Notes under the pieces: generated by a model
What the model saw: only the letters and a program-made list of their open reading frames with translations
Databases searched by the model: none
What the model was told of the DNA's origin: nothing
Shown: in pieces, positions 19,028-29,170 of the stretch
How positions within the stretch are numbered: position 1 is the stretch's first letter
Layout: every line of letters begins with the position of its first letter
NCBI RefSeq assembly: GCF_025770765.1
Contig: NZ_JANZKY010000015.1
Span: 109,780-173,779 of the forward strand
Length of the DNA: 64,000 nucleotides
Source: Propionivibrio soli
GTDB taxonomy: Bacteria > Pseudomonadota > Gammaproteobacteria > Burkholderiales > Rhodocyclaceae
Reading direction: 5' to 3'
Made by a program: the position numbers and the translations under genes

Positions 19028-19057
19028 TCGACAACCTCAACTCTGGTACTGTAAAAT
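19028..19057 (+). promoter_or_regulatory. Predicted sigma-70 promoter for riboswitch-led operon
   Basis: TCGACA at 19028-19033 and TAAAAT at 19052-19057 are separated by 18 bases. The predicted transcription start near 19064 falls right at the 5' edge of the riboswitch aptamer, which supports the assignment. Confidence 0.5.
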
Positions 19058-19063
19058 ACTGAA

Positions 19064-19146
19064 ATCAAAAGGCATACCCGTCTGAAAAGCGGGGACGCAA
19101 AGCCACCGGCCTAACGATTTTTATCTATGGTAGCGGGGTTGCCAAA
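19064..19146 (+). ncRNA. Cyclic-di-GMP-I (GEMM) riboswitch aptamer
   Basis: The RNA carries the GEMM-I landmarks in order: AAAGGCA with the ACC that follows, a stem closed by a GAAA-type tetraloop, GGGACGCAAAGCC, CCGGCCTAA (the tetraloop receptor side), a variable arm, and GGTAGCGGGGTTGCC closing the molecule. These match the conserved core of the Vc2-type aptamer, which binds cyclic di-GMP between its two helices. An intrinsic terminator hairpin follows 40 bases later. The controlled genes are a chemoreceptor and a DNA-binding protein. Confidence 0.92.
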
Positions 19147-19186
19147 TGCGCTCGAAGTATGAGGTCAGCATTTGACCGCATGTGTG

Positions 19187-19221
19187 AAGCCTTTAGCCAA
19201 TACGGTTGAAGGCTTTTTTTT
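19187..19221 (+). terminator. Intrinsic terminator of the c-di-GMP riboswitch
   Basis: AAGCCTT at 19187-19193 pairs with AAGGCTT at 19209-19215; inner pairs (with two G-T wobbles) extend the stem to about 12 bp around an AATAC loop. Eight T residues run from 19214 to 19221. Its position just past the aptamer and 287 bases before the MCP start makes it the likely expression platform. Confidence 0.82.
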
Positions 19222-19507
19222 GCAGTCGATTCGACCAAAGATGCAAGTCGGCAGGGCGTGTATCGACGCTTTGGTACATTGGATATCTCATTTCTCTCGT
19301 GGCGAAAACCAAACTTCTTATGTAGGGCATGTGCCCACGCAGAAAAAACGCCACGGTTTCACTGGGCTCACAGAATCTACCGCCAAGCTGCCGGCTTGCC
19401 GAAATCTGCTCAACACCGCCAACGCCTCATCTGGTGTCACTCAAGGTGTTTCCTAAGTTCTCACTCTTCCTTGTACCAACCACTATTTGTTTTGATCTGG
19501 AAATCGA

Positions 19508-21133
19508 ATGAACTCAATTACTATTAGCCGACGAATCCTACTCATGGTGACGGCTTCCATCATTGCCTTGATCTTGATTGGGGGCGTCGGACTTTACGTC
19601 TCAAATGAACAAACCGAGAGCATCAAGAAAATCCAAGGTGACGTTCTACCGAGCATCCAGACGCTCAGCGAAGCCAGACAAGCTTATATGGAATTGCGCG
19701 TGGGCATTTATACCCATCTCGTAAATACCGACCAAGCAGCAATTCAAAGCGTTGAAAAAAGGATTGAAGACGCCTCAAATAGCCTGACGAAACACCTTGC
19801 GGCCTATGAAAACATGATCTCCAACGAGCAGGACAAAAAACTGCTCGAAGTCGAGGCAAATGATCTGAAAGCTTACAAGGAGTTAATGCTCAATAGGGTA
19901 TTGCCTTTGTCACGTCAGAATGACAAAGAAGGAGCACGCAATCTGATCGTGGCTGAAGGAACTGCCCTCGGAGGCAAGGTTCGAAAAAGCCTCAGCGATC
20001 ATATGGAGCTGAACAAGAACGTCGGTGACGAGGTGGTTAACTCGGCGATAGCTAGCGCTTCTCTCGGGAAGACAGTCTCGTTGTCCGTCATTCTGGGCGG
20101 CGTGCTCGTCGTCGGGCTGTTTGGTTTCTTCCTGCTTGCTTATGTTCGACAGTCCCTAAACCAAATTCAGTCGATGGTTAGTAAGGTGGAACACGACCTC
20201 GACTTCACGGTTCGCGTCGAGGTAACTCGTCAAGATGAAATCGGGCAGACCACTTCGGTGCTCAATCGTCTGTTGGACAAACTGCAAGCCAACCTGAAAT
20301 CCATCGCCGATGGGGCACACTCCGTGGCCTCTGCGGCCAGTCTGATGTCCTCGACCTCAAGCCAAGTGGCCGTGGCTTCCCATCAGCAGAGTGAAGCGGC
20401 TTCCGATATGGCTGCCACGGTCGAAGAGTTGACGGTCAGCATCAACCATGTTGGCGACAGAGCACAGGAAGCCAATAGCCTTTCGAGCGACTCCGGGCAA
20501 TTGGCCGCCTCCGGCGAGAAAGTCATTAGCCAGACGGTAAGCGATATTCAAGACATTGCCGCCACCGTGAGCGAAGCGGCCGAGCTTATTCATGGTCTGG
20601 AAAAACACAGTCAGGAAATTTCCACGGTGGTGGCCGTAATCAAGGAAGTGGCTGACCAGACTAACCTTCTCGCATTGAACGCAGCGATCGAGGCCGCCCG
20701 TGCCGGTGAGCAAGGACGGGGATTCGCCGTAGTGGCCGATGAGGTCAGAAAACTGGCGGAACGTACGGCTCTTTCAACCCAAGAGATTTCCAGCACGATC
20801 GACACCATGCGTACCGGTGCCAGTAACGCCGTCAGCAGTATGGAGAGCGTGGTAAGCAAGGTCGCCAAGGGAGTGGAAAGTGCCCAAGAAGCGAATTCCG
20901 CCATCGTTCAGATCGGCCAAGGCAGCCGTGAGGCAGTTGCCATGGTGGAGGAGATCACTTCTTCAATCCGAGAACAAGCCTCTGCCACCAACAATATCGC
21001 CATACAGGTGGAGAGGATCGCGCAGATGTCAGAGGAAAGCAGCGCAGCGGCTGGTAACAGCGCGGAGACGGCGCGTGATCTTGACCGGTTGGCAACGAAC
21101 ATGCGACAGATTGTTAGCGCATACAAGCTTTGA
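19508..21133 (+). CDS. Methyl-accepting chemotaxis protein 1
   Basis: The 541-residue inner-membrane receptor has a TM helix at about 8-30, a four-helix-bundle periplasmic domain to about 190, a second TM at about 192-215, a HAMP domain and a long signalling coiled coil. The hairpin tip with [20 protein letters not shown] and the [18 protein letters not shown] segment that contacts CheA/CheW is intact. The ligand is unknown. Expression is predicted to depend on cyclic di-GMP through the leader riboswitch. The next gene starts 13 bases after its stop. Confidence 0.95.
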   Translation: MNSITISRRILLMVTASIIALILIGGVGLYVSNEQTESIKKIQGDVLPSIQTLSEARQAYMELRVGIYTHLVNTDQAAIQSVEKRIEDASNSLTKHLAAYENMISNEQDKKLLEVEANDLKAYKELMLNRVLPLSRQNDKEGARNLIVAEGTALGGKVRKSLSDHMELNKNVGDEVVNSAIASASLGKTVSLSVILGGVLVVGLFGFFLLAYVRQSLNQIQSMVSKVEHDLDFTVRVEVTRQDEIGQTTSVLNRLLDKLQANLKSIADGAHSVASAASLMSSTSSQVAVASHQQSEAASDMAATVEELTVSINHVGDRAQEANSLSSDSGQLAASGEKVISQTVSDIQDIAATVSEAAELIHGLEKHSQEISTVVAVIKEVADQTNLLALNAAIEAARAGEQGRGFAVVADEVRKLAERTALSTQEISSTIDTMRTGASNAVSSMESVVSKVAKGVESAQEANSAIVQIGQGSREAVAMVEEITSSIREQASATNNIAIQVERIAQMSEESSAAAGNSAETARDLDRLATNMRQIVSAYKL

Positions 21134-21146
21134 TCTGGAAATACTC

Positions 21147-21749
21147 ATGATTCCCCCGGATTCCAATTCCAGTCCTGCTATCCAACGCATCCTCACGCTT
21201 CTTTCACGGAAGTCGAACATGTCGGCCAGTGATATCTCACGGGAGGCCTTTGTTGGTTTGACTACGTTAGCCTGCGGGGGTTATCTAAAGGCCTTGCGCA
21301 CAAAAAGGCAGGTTCATGTCAGCGGGTGGCGAAAAACGAGCCAGGGGTTCGTGACGCCACTATTTAGCCTTGGAGATCATCCAGATCTTCCCAGGACGAA
21401 GTTCACCGATGAGGACCGCGATTCAAATGGAATGAGGCTGATCGTAGCGGCGCTGGAAAAGTATGGCCGCTTAACCTACCTTGAAGCCTCCCAGGCTTCA
21501 GGGATATCGGCAAATACGATCAAGAACGCGCGCTATATGGACATTCTGGTGAAACAGAAAAGAGTTCATATTGCCGCTTGGCGCCGGAATAAAGCCGGCC
21601 CGATGGTGGCAGTTTATGCGGCGGGTGACGGGGAGCCTGCTGAAAAACCGGCCCCACTTTCCAGCGCGGAAAAAAGTCGCCGTAGCCGGGAAAAAAAGCG
21701 CGTCTTGACGGAAGATCGATGTTTTTCTGCCCAGCTTTCTAGACTCTAG
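21147..21749 (+). CDS. Predicted DNA-binding protein with two helix-turn-helix units
   Basis: The 200-residue product contains two similar halves: MSASDISREAFVGLTTLACGGYLKAL with RQVHVSGWR, and LTYLEASQASGISANTIKNARYMDIL with KRVHIAAWRR. Each reads as a winged-helix unit followed by a V-H-[IV]-[SA]-[GA]-W-R strand, so the protein is probably an internal duplication. A basic tail (SRRSREKKR) ends it. It lies 13 bases behind the MCP gene and so is very likely in the same riboswitch-controlled transcript. Function is unknown. Confidence 0.72.
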   Translation: MIPPDSNSSPAIQRILTLLSRKSNMSASDISREAFVGLTTLACGGYLKALRTKRQVHVSGWRKTSQGFVTPLFSLGDHPDLPRTKFTDEDRDSNGMRLIVAALEKYGRLTYLEASQASGISANTIKNARYMDILVKQKRVHIAAWRRNKAGPMVAVYAAGDGEPAEKPAPLSSAEKSRRSREKKRVLTEDRCFSAQLSRL

Positions 21750-21901
21750 AATTGGGCGATACACTTGCACCGCCTACGACGAGGAGGGCCGTCTAGTGGC
21801 GGCGGTAAATCAGCTTGGAGACATGAATCGAGCAAACTCGCTTTACCATAGATCGTCGGATTAAAGCGGGCCTGCTGAAGTGCCCAAGCCCATCAATGCC
21901 G

Positions 21902-22024
21902 ATGAACAAAAGCACGGCGGCCATTTCGACCAGGGAAGAAAACCGCCGCTCGCTTGCCTCCCGCATCGGATACCTTCGTCGTCGTTATGTCGTTGGCGCG
22001 GCCAAGACCGTCGGTGCATCATAG
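21902..22024 (+). CDS. Possible 40-codon basic small protein
   Basis: This short frame encodes a hydrophilic, Arg-rich peptide with a SLASRIGYLRRRYVVGAAK segment. It lies in the 344-bp gap between the two-HTH gene and the NERD-helicase gene. No ribosome site of quality and no homologue is recognised, so it may be a fragment or a chance frame. A second coding-like stretch without a start codon lies at about 21750-21864. Confidence 0.25.
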   Translation: MNKSTAAISTREENRRSLASRIGYLRRRYVVGAAKTVGAS

Positions 22025-22093
22025 CCGATCGTGGTCATACGCGGCTATGCCTTGGGCATGGTATCCGACCGGACCAATGTTGAAACCCGAGGC

Positions 22094-23749
22094 CTAACTC
22101 CGCTCTTGGCTAGGGGCCCGTGGACCGCCAATCGCCGTGCCGGCGCGCTCCGAAACGACAAGGATAAGTTTCATCGTCGCCCGCGTCATCCCGACGAATA
22201 GCTTGCGGCACTCTTTCTCGCCCAGTACTTCGAAATCGACTTCCGTGAAGATCACGCACGGGGCGGCTTGCCCTTTGAAACGGTAGATCGATTCGGATGC
22301 GATGTCGCCCGAGGTGAAGACGGGATTGCCCAATAGGTCGTACTGGCCAGTGAAGATCTTGAGCGGGTACGGACCTAAATGGTCGTAAGGAGCCAAAAGG
22401 GAATGCTCTCGGCCACGGAAAGTAACTAGCGCGATCATCTCCCGGCGGAACCCGGCAGAAAGCCCCGCGGTGATCGCACGCTTCGTTTGCTTTAGGAGGT
22501 CTGGGGCATCCTTGTAGACGAGAATCTCGACCCCGGACCCGGTGAGCGGACTGCCCGCCTCAAACCGATGCATGTTACCCATCAACTGATTGAGCTGGAC
22601 CAGGATGTCTTGCGGGCTGCGGTAATTCGTTTCCGAGCGGACAACCACCCATCCGGGCAGACGTACAGGCTGGCGGCCATAGAGGTTCTGCGTCGGGTCC
22701 TCTAGCCACCACGCGCGTCCCGACGGGCGAAGCAGGCGAAGCACGTTGTCCTTCCATGCCTCCTGGAAGTCCTGCCCCTCATCGACGATGATCTCGTCGA
22801 ACAACCAGCTTTCGTCCGGCTGGAAGCCAGAAAGAAAGTCTTCAAGCTGCGCGAACGCGCCCGGCTGAGAAAAGTCCGGCACGTGACCCGCGCCGCGATA
22901 AATCCTGTCTGCCAACTGATGATAGGTGGCGACGATGCCACCGCTCGGTGCAATCAATGCCATGTGATCGGCCAAGGGGCGGTTATAGCAAACATACAGC
23001 GGGCGCCGTCCAGCCACTACCGCATCCCGTAAGACGGCCAGCGCCAACTGGGTCTTTCCCGAACCGGCCGTACCGATGACACGAAGCCGGAAGGGGTCAC
23101 ATTCGATATGGCGAGCCCAATGCGTAAGGCCGCCAGACAGTCGTGTATACAAAGTCCCTGCTTGCCCAGCGACAGCCGTTACCTCTGGAACCAATTCGAG
23201 TTCGTCGGCCAGGAACCGGTGCAGTTTGTCGATTGCCGGGTGCGCCTGCGCGCCGAGCGGCAGGATCGATTTGACGACTGCCACGAGGTGTTCGCGGCGC
23301 GTCGCATCGACGATGCGCTCGGGATCAATGCCGGCCGAGCCGGGCTGCCTGACGGTATAGTCGGGACAATAAAGTAGTGCGTCGAGGTGGAAGGACGGAT
23401 TCGGACAAGACTGGTCCAGGCGCGTTTGCAGAGCATGCATTGACCGGCTCATCTGGATCGGTACCGATTTCTCCTTGGCGCCGTACGCTTTGCATAAGCC
23501 GTCTGCGGTCTCCGCCAGAAAGCCGCTCTTTTGCTCGATCAGGAGCAGCCTTCCCGAGGGGCTGACGACGACGAAGTCGATCTCGCCGAAGAAGGCCGTA
23601 CCCTGATGCACACGGGTCCAATGCAGGCCATGGTAGATCGTGTAGTCATCCGGAAGGCCATTGGCCAGCACGGTCAGCGTTTCAAGTTCCCGCTGCGCGG
23701 CCCCCAAAGCGGTAAGTTCGCGCCAGCCGGTGGGTATTACATGAGCCAT
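22094..23749 (-). CDS. NERD-domain nuclease / UvrD-like superfamily-1 helicase
   Basis: The 551-residue protein combines an N-terminal NERD nuclease-related domain (EIDFVVV with E56 and D58, then IEQKSG with E72 and K74, the E-x-K of the PD-(D/E)XK-like core) with a superfamily-1 helicase. Walker A is GTAGSGKT at about 226-233, Walker B is IIVDEGQDF, and the C-terminus has KLFVGMTRA, helicase motif VI. It should act on DNA in the cytoplasm. It stands alone, without partner genes of a known restriction or defence operon. The 418-bp region downstream of its start shows no other gene. Confidence 0.88.
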   Translation of the reverse strand: MAHVIPTGWRELTALGAAQRELETLTVLANGLPDDYTIYHGLHWTRVHQGTAFFGEIDFVVVSPSGRLLLIEQKSGFLAETADGLCKAYGAKEKSVPIQMSRSMHALQTRLDQSCPNPSFHLDALLYCPDYTVRQPGSAGIDPERIVDATRREHLVAVVKSILPLGAQAHPAIDKLHRFLADELELVPEVTAVAGQAGTLYTRLSGGLTHWARHIECDPFRLRVIGTAGSGKTQLALAVLRDAVVAGRRPLYVCYNRPLADHMALIAPSGGIVATYHQLADRIYRGAGHVPDFSQPGAFAQLEDFLSGFQPDESWLFDEIIVDEGQDFQEAWKDNVLRLLRPSGRAWWLEDPTQNLYGRQPVRLPGWVVVRSETNYRSPQDILVQLNQLMGNMHRFEAGSPLTGSGVEILVYKDAPDLLKQTKRAITAGLSAGFRREMIALVTFRGREHSLLAPYDHLGPYPLKIFTGQYDLLGNPVFTSGDIASESIYRFKGQAAPCVIFTEVDFEVLGEKECRKLFVGMTRATMKLILVVSERAGTAIGGPRAPSQERS

Positions 23750-24167
23750 GAAGGGTCTGAGGTAGGTGGGCTAGAGGACAAATCCTACCGCAAGGGGTAT
23801 GGCTTTGTTTATGGCGCAGCTCGTTTTCCAGAGGTTTGGTGGGCAAGGCAAAGGAGAAATAATGTCAAACAGGGTAGGGGAGTGTTGCCCCCGATTTCTG
23901 CTTGTCGGCTATAACTGCCGTTGGTCCGTGCTGACCGATCTGTCTGGCGTGTCGCTGGTGAGGAACCCGAGAGGATCGCTCGTGCAGAGCACAGCCTTGT
24001 GCATTCCGAGCAACGCCGGAAGAATTCCCGTCGCTGCTGAATTGTCGATAGTAAGCGCATCGAAAATGCCATGGCGGCATTCTAGACAAAGCGCCGTAAC
24101 TCGGCCTAGCAGCCCCTCAGGTACAGAGGCCTCCGGTGTCGCTTCCTTTGCTAGGAGAGTCTGACTC
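23750..24167. other. 418-bp stretch without a recognised gene
   Basis: It lies upstream of the NERD-helicase gene and downstream of the sensor kinase gene. Several overlapping short frames occur on both strands but none has a recognisable product or ribosome site. Confidence 0.5.
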
Positions 24168-25586
24168 TCAGCTTTCCACTGACCATCGCTCCTCTGTCGG
24201 GAACCGCAATTCGAACACCGTAATCCCGTTCTCCGAACGAACGCTTACCGAACCGCCATGTGCCCGCGCTATGGATCGCGTAATCGCTAAACCGAGCCCG
24301 GCGCCGTCTGACAAGCGATGGCGCGACGGGTCGGCACGGTAGAAGCGATCGAACAGGCGTGGCAAGTGTTCTGGGGGGATGGTGGGCCCCGAGTTTTCGA
24401 CGGAGAGTGAGGCAAACGAACTGTCTGTGCTTGCGATGCGAATGGTCACATGTCCACCCGCAGGCGCATGGCGTATCGCGTTTGACAAAAGGTTGCTGAC
24501 TGCACGTCGGACCATCAGCGAATCGCCCCGGATGATTGCATCACCGTCGTATGAGAGTGCAATGTCTTTGTCTTCAGCGATCAGACGGTAGAACTCAACC
24601 AGGTCTTCAACCAACCGCTTCAGTTCGAGCGTTTCCTTTGTCGGAATGATCTGCCCATCGTCCGCCTTGGCGAGGAAGAGCATGTCGGTGACCATGCGCG
24701 AAAGCCGTTCGTACTCCTCGATGTTCGACGCCAGGATTTCTTGGTATTCCTCGGCGGTTCGCGGTTTGGAGAGAGTCACCTGAGACTGTGTCAGCAGGTT
24801 GCTGATCGGTGTTCTCAATTCATGGGCGAGGTCCGAAGAAAAGTCGGACAGGCGACGGAAAGAGTCCTCAAGGCGAGTCAGCATGGCGTTGAGGGTGTCC
24901 GCAAGAGCTTGCAGTTCAGCCGGTATCGCTTCTACCTCCAAACGAGCGTTCAGCCGGTGCGCCGTGATGTTCTCCGCCTGCCGACGCAGTGAATGCAAGG
25001 GAGCCATGCCGCTTCTTACGGCAACCCAGCCAAGAAAGCCCGTGAGCGCCGCGGCCAGCGTGACAAACGACCACATCGTCCGACGGAACAGATCCATGAA
25101 ATGCTCGTGGTAAGAGATGTCGATTGCAGCAACCGCATAAATCTGCTTGCCTCCGTCGATGGCGGTTCTGATCGACGTTGCGAGACCTCGATAGGGCGTG
25201 TTCGCGCCTGTTACCCATCGCACGGGCCGTAGCGTTTCGGTGGATGGCGCCGGCTCCAGTATGCGTTTTGGGAAGTCGGCTCCCTCCGTGGCGTAACCGA
25301 TCTGGCTTCCAGGCATCAGGATAATGACGGCGAGCCCTTGATGTCCCACAAGCGCATTGTCGAGCTGGCGAAGTGTATTCACCAACTCCTCTTCCGAGCG
25401 CACCTTGCTTAGTTCATTCCTTGCTAATTCAAGCTTGCCAGTAAGAATCTCCGTGTCTTGAACTTCAAAATGGCGCTCGACAGAATTGCCGATAAGAATG
25501 CCTAGAAGCAGAAACACCACCGAGGAGATCGACGCAAAAAGCAGTGTCAGTCTGAGTGTGATCGACTTGCGCCAGCGTCCTTTCAC
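24168..25586 (-). CDS. copS: Heavy-metal sensor histidine kinase, CusS/CopS type
   Basis: The 472-residue inner-membrane kinase has a TM near 12-32, a periplasmic sensor loop, a second TM near 165-190, a HAMP domain, the H-box [15 protein letters not shown] and an ATP-binding domain with N-box and [18 protein letters not shown]. This is the layout of copper/silver sensors. GTG start overlaps the regulator's stop by 4 bases (GTGA), so the two are translationally coupled. It should phosphorylate the adjacent regulator when periplasmic copper is high. Confidence 0.93.
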   Translation of the reverse strand: MKGRWRKSITLRLTLLFASISSVVFLLLGILIGNSVERHFEVQDTEILTGKLELARNELSKVRSEEELVNTLRQLDNALVGHQGLAVIILMPGSQIGYATEGADFPKRILEPAPSTETLRPVRWVTGANTPYRGLATSIRTAIDGGKQIYAVAAIDISYHEHFMDLFRRTMWSFVTLAAALTGFLGWVAVRSGMAPLHSLRRQAENITAHRLNARLEVEAIPAELQALADTLNAMLTRLEDSFRRLSDFSSDLAHELRTPISNLLTQSQVTLSKPRTAEEYQEILASNIEEYERLSRMVTDMLFLAKADDGQIIPTKETLELKRLVEDLVEFYRLIAEDKDIALSYDGDAIIRGDSLMVRRAVSNLLSNAIRHAPAGGHVTIRIASTDSSFASLSVENSGPTIPPEHLPRLFDRFYRADPSRHRLSDGAGLGLAITRSIARAHGGSVSVRSENGITVFELRFPTEERWSVES

Positions 25587-26260
25587 GATTGCGTCTCGAG
25601 CACGTAACCCATGCCACGCACGGTATGGATCAGTTTGGGTTCGAAATCATCGTCGACCTTCAGCCGCAAGCGTTTGATGGCCACTTCAATCACATTCGTA
25701 TCGCTGTCGAAATTCATGTCCCAGACTTGCGAGGCGATCAACGACCTGGGTAACACCTCCCCTTGGCGACGCAGGAGAAGTTCGAGCAGGGCGAACTCCT
25801 TGGCCGTCAGGTCGATGCGCTTGCCGGCCCGCGTAACGCGGCGCCGCAGCAGATCCAATTCAAGGTCGGCTGCGCGCAAGACTTCCGATTCTTTCGATTT
25901 GCCGCCGCGCCTCAGAAGGGTTCGCACTCGCGCCAATAATTCGGAGAAGGCGAACGGCTTCACGAGGTAATCATCCGCGCCGAGCTCAAGCCCCTTGACG
26001 CGGTCCTCGACCTGATCGCGTGCAGTGAGAAAGAGAACCGGCATGTCCTTCCCCGCCTTGCGGATTCGCTGCAGCACCTGCCAGCCGTCTACGCCGGGAA
26101 GCATCACGTCGAGGATCGCCAGATCGTAGGCCTCGGTCAGCGCAAGGTGCAGACCGTCCAAACCGTCGTTCGCCAGGTCTACCACGAAGCCGGTCTCCAT
26201 CAGGCCCTGTTTCAAATAGGTCCCTGTCTTCGGCTCATCTTCGACAACCAGAATCTTCAT
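25583..26260 (-). CDS. copR: Heavy-metal response regulator, CusR/CopR type (OmpR family)
   Basis: The 225-residue regulator has a receiver domain (phospho-acceptor D51 in [11 protein letters not shown] in [11 protein letters not shown]) and an OmpR-type winged helix ending in [12 protein letters not shown]. The start at 26260 ([13 protein letters not shown]) is chosen because GGAG lies seven bases upstream; the frame is open much further but without a ribosome site. A perfect ATTAC-N6-GTAAT box at 26330 lies between it and the divergent copper operon. It should activate that operon and itself under copper. Confidence 0.95.
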   Translation of the reverse strand: MKILVVEDEPKTGTYLKQGLMETGFVVDLANDGLDGLHLALTEAYDLAILDVMLPGVDGWQVLQRIRKAGKDMPVLFLTARDQVEDRVKGLELGADDYLVKPFAFSELLARVRTLLRRGGKSKESEVLRAADLELDLLRRRVTRAGKRIDLTAKEFALLELLLRRQGEVLPRSLIASQVWDMNFDSDTNVIEVAIKRLRLKVDDDFEPKLIHTVRGMGYVLETQS

Positions 26261-26329
26261 CTTCATTCTCCATAGCGCTTCTGACCTCACGAGCGGATTG
26301 TGCCGTGTTTGGTACGGCGGGAGTCGAGG

Positions 26330-26345
26330 ATTACGCAAATGTAAT
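26330..26345. promoter_or_regulatory. CopR/CusR-type box, divergent promoter
   Basis: ATTAC-gcaaat-GTAAT is a perfect inverted repeat with a 6-base spacer, followed at a fixed distance by CCGTCAG. The same layout recurs at 30381 and 31002. Position in the 324-bp gap between copR and the first copper gene is right for a phosphorylated CopR site serving both directions. Confidence 0.8.
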
Positions 26346-26584
26346 CTTGCCGTCAGCTTCAAGTCGGTTTCGGAGCGGGGAATGCCGATTTTTCGCTGTG
26401 AATGGTCAGAACGCGGAACTTTCGAATCAAGGGTCTGCTCTGTGTGCCCGTGTGGCGATTGGAACACCATGTGGAGAACACCGTTGCTGCGATGAAGCAG
26501 CCATCGCGTGGATCCCGTTCTTGGGCCGCTGCGCGCTACATGGAGCTCGCGTTGCCAGTCGTACCGTAATGACAGGAGGTTATT

Positions 26585-27694
26585 GTGAGCACACGGTCGG
26601 TTAGTTCCTTCGCCGTTGCCTTGTTTGTTCTGCTGGTATCGGTGATCGAAACGCCAGCGCTTGCTCAAAGCGCACCGAGGCCGGAGCAGAGTGATGATTG
26701 GCGCACTGCGAACGACACTGTAGGAAAGTTCCAGCGCGGGCACAGCGACGTTCTCAAATGGGAAAGCGGCAATCAGCCCGCCGTTCCCGATGTTCCGACG
26801 CATGGCGGAGAGTTGGTACTCAAATCGTCTGGCGACGCGGCTCGTGAGGCATGGAAAATTCATCTCGATCTCGCGAAGACGCGGGCAATACTGGGCTCAG
26901 AGAACGAGCGTTTCGTCGCAGAAGGCCGATGGGGCGACGTCGATCCTGACTGGTTGCGCCGCGCCGAAGGGCTGGATGAATTGATTGACGTGTCGGCCGC
27001 TGCCCGAAAGGCGTGGCTCGATGCCGTAGCGGCTCAGCAGGCCCTCCGGTATCGAAAGGAAGCGCTGGTCGCCGCTGAATCGGCTGCGGAGTTGGCGACG
27101 CGCATGGCCCGTGTTGGCAACTGGAGCAAGCTGCAGGAGACACGTCTCCACATTGCACTGAATGCCGCGCGGATGGATGTCGAACGCGCAGGCTACACGT
27201 TGGCGTTGGCCCAGGCGGAGCTGCTTGGTGTGTTGGGATTATCCGGCGTTCATACATCGGTAGCGTTGCCAGACGCATTGCCTGAGCTGCCCAAGATGGC
27301 ATCGACGACGCAGGCCATACAGCAGCGATTGGACGTGCTCTCCATAAAACTGCCGCGGGCGGACAACCTGCGCGTGCGAGCCAATGCGCAGGTCTCCGCT
27401 GCTGCCTACAGAGCAGCCTACGACCTGGCCCGTCTCGCGACTGAAAACCTCAAGTGGCAGGAGACTGTCGTCGAGGAAACGCTGTTGAAATACAACGGCA
27501 TGCTCGCGAGCGTGTGGGATCTTTTGGGCGAGGCCCGTGAGCGGTCGCAGGCGGCGCTCGATAGTGTCGAGGCGTTACGTGATTTCTGGATGGCCGAGGC
27601 GGACTTGCAGTATGTCCTCATCGGCGGTGTTCCAGAACGCTTTGTTTCCCTCGGGAATAGCGGTGCGGGTAACCAAGCTACCTCGTCTCACTAG
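26585..27694 (+). CDS. Short TolC-like outer-membrane efflux protein
   Basis: The 369-residue product has a signal peptide (cleavage after ALAQS near 27) and long helical regions ([40 protein letters not shown]) of the kind in TolC-family proteins, ending in a [20 protein letters not shown] helix. It is shorter than the usual 420-480 residues, so a reduced outer-membrane factor. GTG start with AGGAGG upstream. It opens the copper operon ahead of the multicopper oxidase; its transport partner is not evident because CusC is encoded separately. Confidence 0.75.
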   Translation: MSTRSVSSFAVALFVLLVSVIETPALAQSAPRPEQSDDWRTANDTVGKFQRGHSDVLKWESGNQPAVPDVPTHGGELVLKSSGDAAREAWKIHLDLAKTRAILGSENERFVAEGRWGDVDPDWLRRAEGLDELIDVSAAARKAWLDAVAAQQALRYRKEALVAAESAAELATRMARVGNWSKLQETRLHIALNAARMDVERAGYTLALAQAELLGVLGLSGVHTSVALPDALPELPKMASTTQAIQQRLDVLSIKLPRADNLRVRANAQVSAAAYRAAYDLARLATENLKWQETVVEETLLKYNGMLASVWDLLGEARERSQAALDSVEALRDFWMAEADLQYVLIGGVPERFVSLGNSGAGNQATSSH

Positions 27695-27713
27695 GCACGC
27701 TCAAAGGAAGATC

Positions 27714-29105
27714 ATGAGTACAGTAAATCCACGTCGTCAATTCCTCGCCGGTGGTCTCGCCAGCCTTGCCGGGTTAGCCGCTGCGCGTTCGGCCCTGGCG
27801 GCATTGCCCGAACCCGTTATCCAGACTTCGCCAGGCACAGCGCCACCGCTTGTTCCTACGACCGGCCGTCCATACACGCCGGTGGTGACGCTCAATGGCT
27901 GGACCTTGCCATGGCGCCTCAACAACGGCGTAAAGGAATTTCATCTTGTTGCCGAGCCGGTGGTGCGTGAGGTAGCTCTAGGTTTCAAGGTCAACATGTG
28001 GGGGTACAACGGCCAGAGCCCGGGTCCGACGATTGAAGTCGTCGAAGGCGACCGCGTGCGCATCTTCGTGACCAACCGCTTGCCTGAGCACACGACGATT
28101 CACTGGCACGGACAACGCCTCCCCAACGGCATGGACGGTGTCGGCGGATTGACTCAGCCGCACATCCCGGCGGGCAAGACCTTCGTGTACGAGTTCGAGG
28201 CGCGCCGTCCAGGCACCTTCATGTATCACCCGCACGCCGATGAAATGGTTCAGATGGCAATGGGCATGATGGGCCTTTGGGTCACGCATCCCAAGGGAAA
28301 GCATCCGCATATTGCTGAGGTGGACCGGGATTTTTGTTTCTTGCTCAATGCGTTCGATGTCGAACCGGGCAGCCGTACGCCTAAAGTCACGACGATGACC
28401 GATTTCAATATCTGGTGTTGGAATAGTCGGGTTTTTCCTGCGATCGATAGCTTCAACGTACGTCTGAACGATCGAGTGCGTATCCGCATCGGTAATCTGA
28501 CGATGACCAACCACCCCATACATCTTCATGGTCATGAGTTCACTGTGACGGGTACCGACGGCGGGCCGACACCGCCCAATGCGCGCTGGCCGGAAGTGAC
28601 GACGGATGTTGCCGTGGGGCAGATGCGGCAGATCGAGGTACTTGCCGACGAGGAGGGGGACTGGGCCATACACTGCCACAAGAGCCACCACACCATGAAT
28701 GCCATGGGGCACGCCGTTCCCACCATGCTGGGCGTCGACCACCGGGGGTTGATCGGGAAGATTCAGCAAGTTGTTCCCGACTACATGCTCATGGGCGAAC
28801 GAGGCATGTCGGATATGGGCGGAGAAATGGAAATGCCGATTCCGGACAACACGGCGCCAATGATGACGGGCCGCGGGCAATACGGCGCGCTGGAGATGGG
28901 CGGCATGTTCACGGTGTTCAAAGTTCGCAAGGAACAGAAGCCCGGAGACTACAGCGACCCCGGGCCCTATCGTCATCCGCGGGGCAGCGTCGCCTATGCA
29001 TGGGAGGGGACGCTCCCCCAAGAAACCCGGATGCCCACGGGTACGAGCAATTTGGTACCGGATGCGCGGGCAGTGAAACCGCGCGGCGGACATTCCGAAC
29101 ATTGA
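27714..29105 (+). CDS. copA: Tat-exported multicopper oxidase
   Basis: The 463-residue protein carries a twin-arginine signal (RRQFLAGG at residue 7) and all copper-ligand motifs: H-W-H at 130-132, H-P-H at 172-174, HPIHLHGH at 267, and HCHKSHHTMNAM at 320-331 with Cys321, His326 and Met331 for the type-1 copper. A Met-rich stretch follows near 364-380, typical of Cu(I) oxidases. It should oxidise Cu(I) to less toxic Cu(II) in the periplasm. It sits 19 bp behind the outer-membrane factor gene with AAAGGA upstream. Confidence 0.93.
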   Translation: MSTVNPRRQFLAGGLASLAGLAAARSALAALPEPVIQTSPGTAPPLVPTTGRPYTPVVTLNGWTLPWRLNNGVKEFHLVAEPVVREVALGFKVNMWGYNGQSPGPTIEVVEGDRVRIFVTNRLPEHTTIHWHGQRLPNGMDGVGGLTQPHIPAGKTFVYEFEARRPGTFMYHPHADEMVQMAMGMMGLWVTHPKGKHPHIAEVDRDFCFLLNAFDVEPGSRTPKVTTMTDFNIWCWNSRVFPAIDSFNVRLNDRVRIRIGNLTMTNHPIHLHGHEFTVTGTDGGPTPPNARWPEVTTDVAVGQMRQIEVLADEEGDWAIHCHKSHHTMNAMGHAVPTMLGVDHRGLIGKIQQVVPDYMLMGERGMSDMGGEMEMPIPDNTAPMMTGRGQYGALEMGGMFTVFKVRKEQKPGDYSDPGPYRHPRGSVAYAWEGTLPQETRMPTGTSNLVPDARAVKPRGGHSEH

Positions 29106-29170
29106 TCTGAGACGCGTCCTTACCCCTTGGTGGTTAAAGGGCGCCGCACTTTGTCGAAAGGAGACATCCG

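Noticed and set aside
20880..21146. Long upstream extension of the two-HTH gene
   Set aside because: It overlaps the MCP signalling domain in another frame; the real start is ATG 21147, after the MCP stop.
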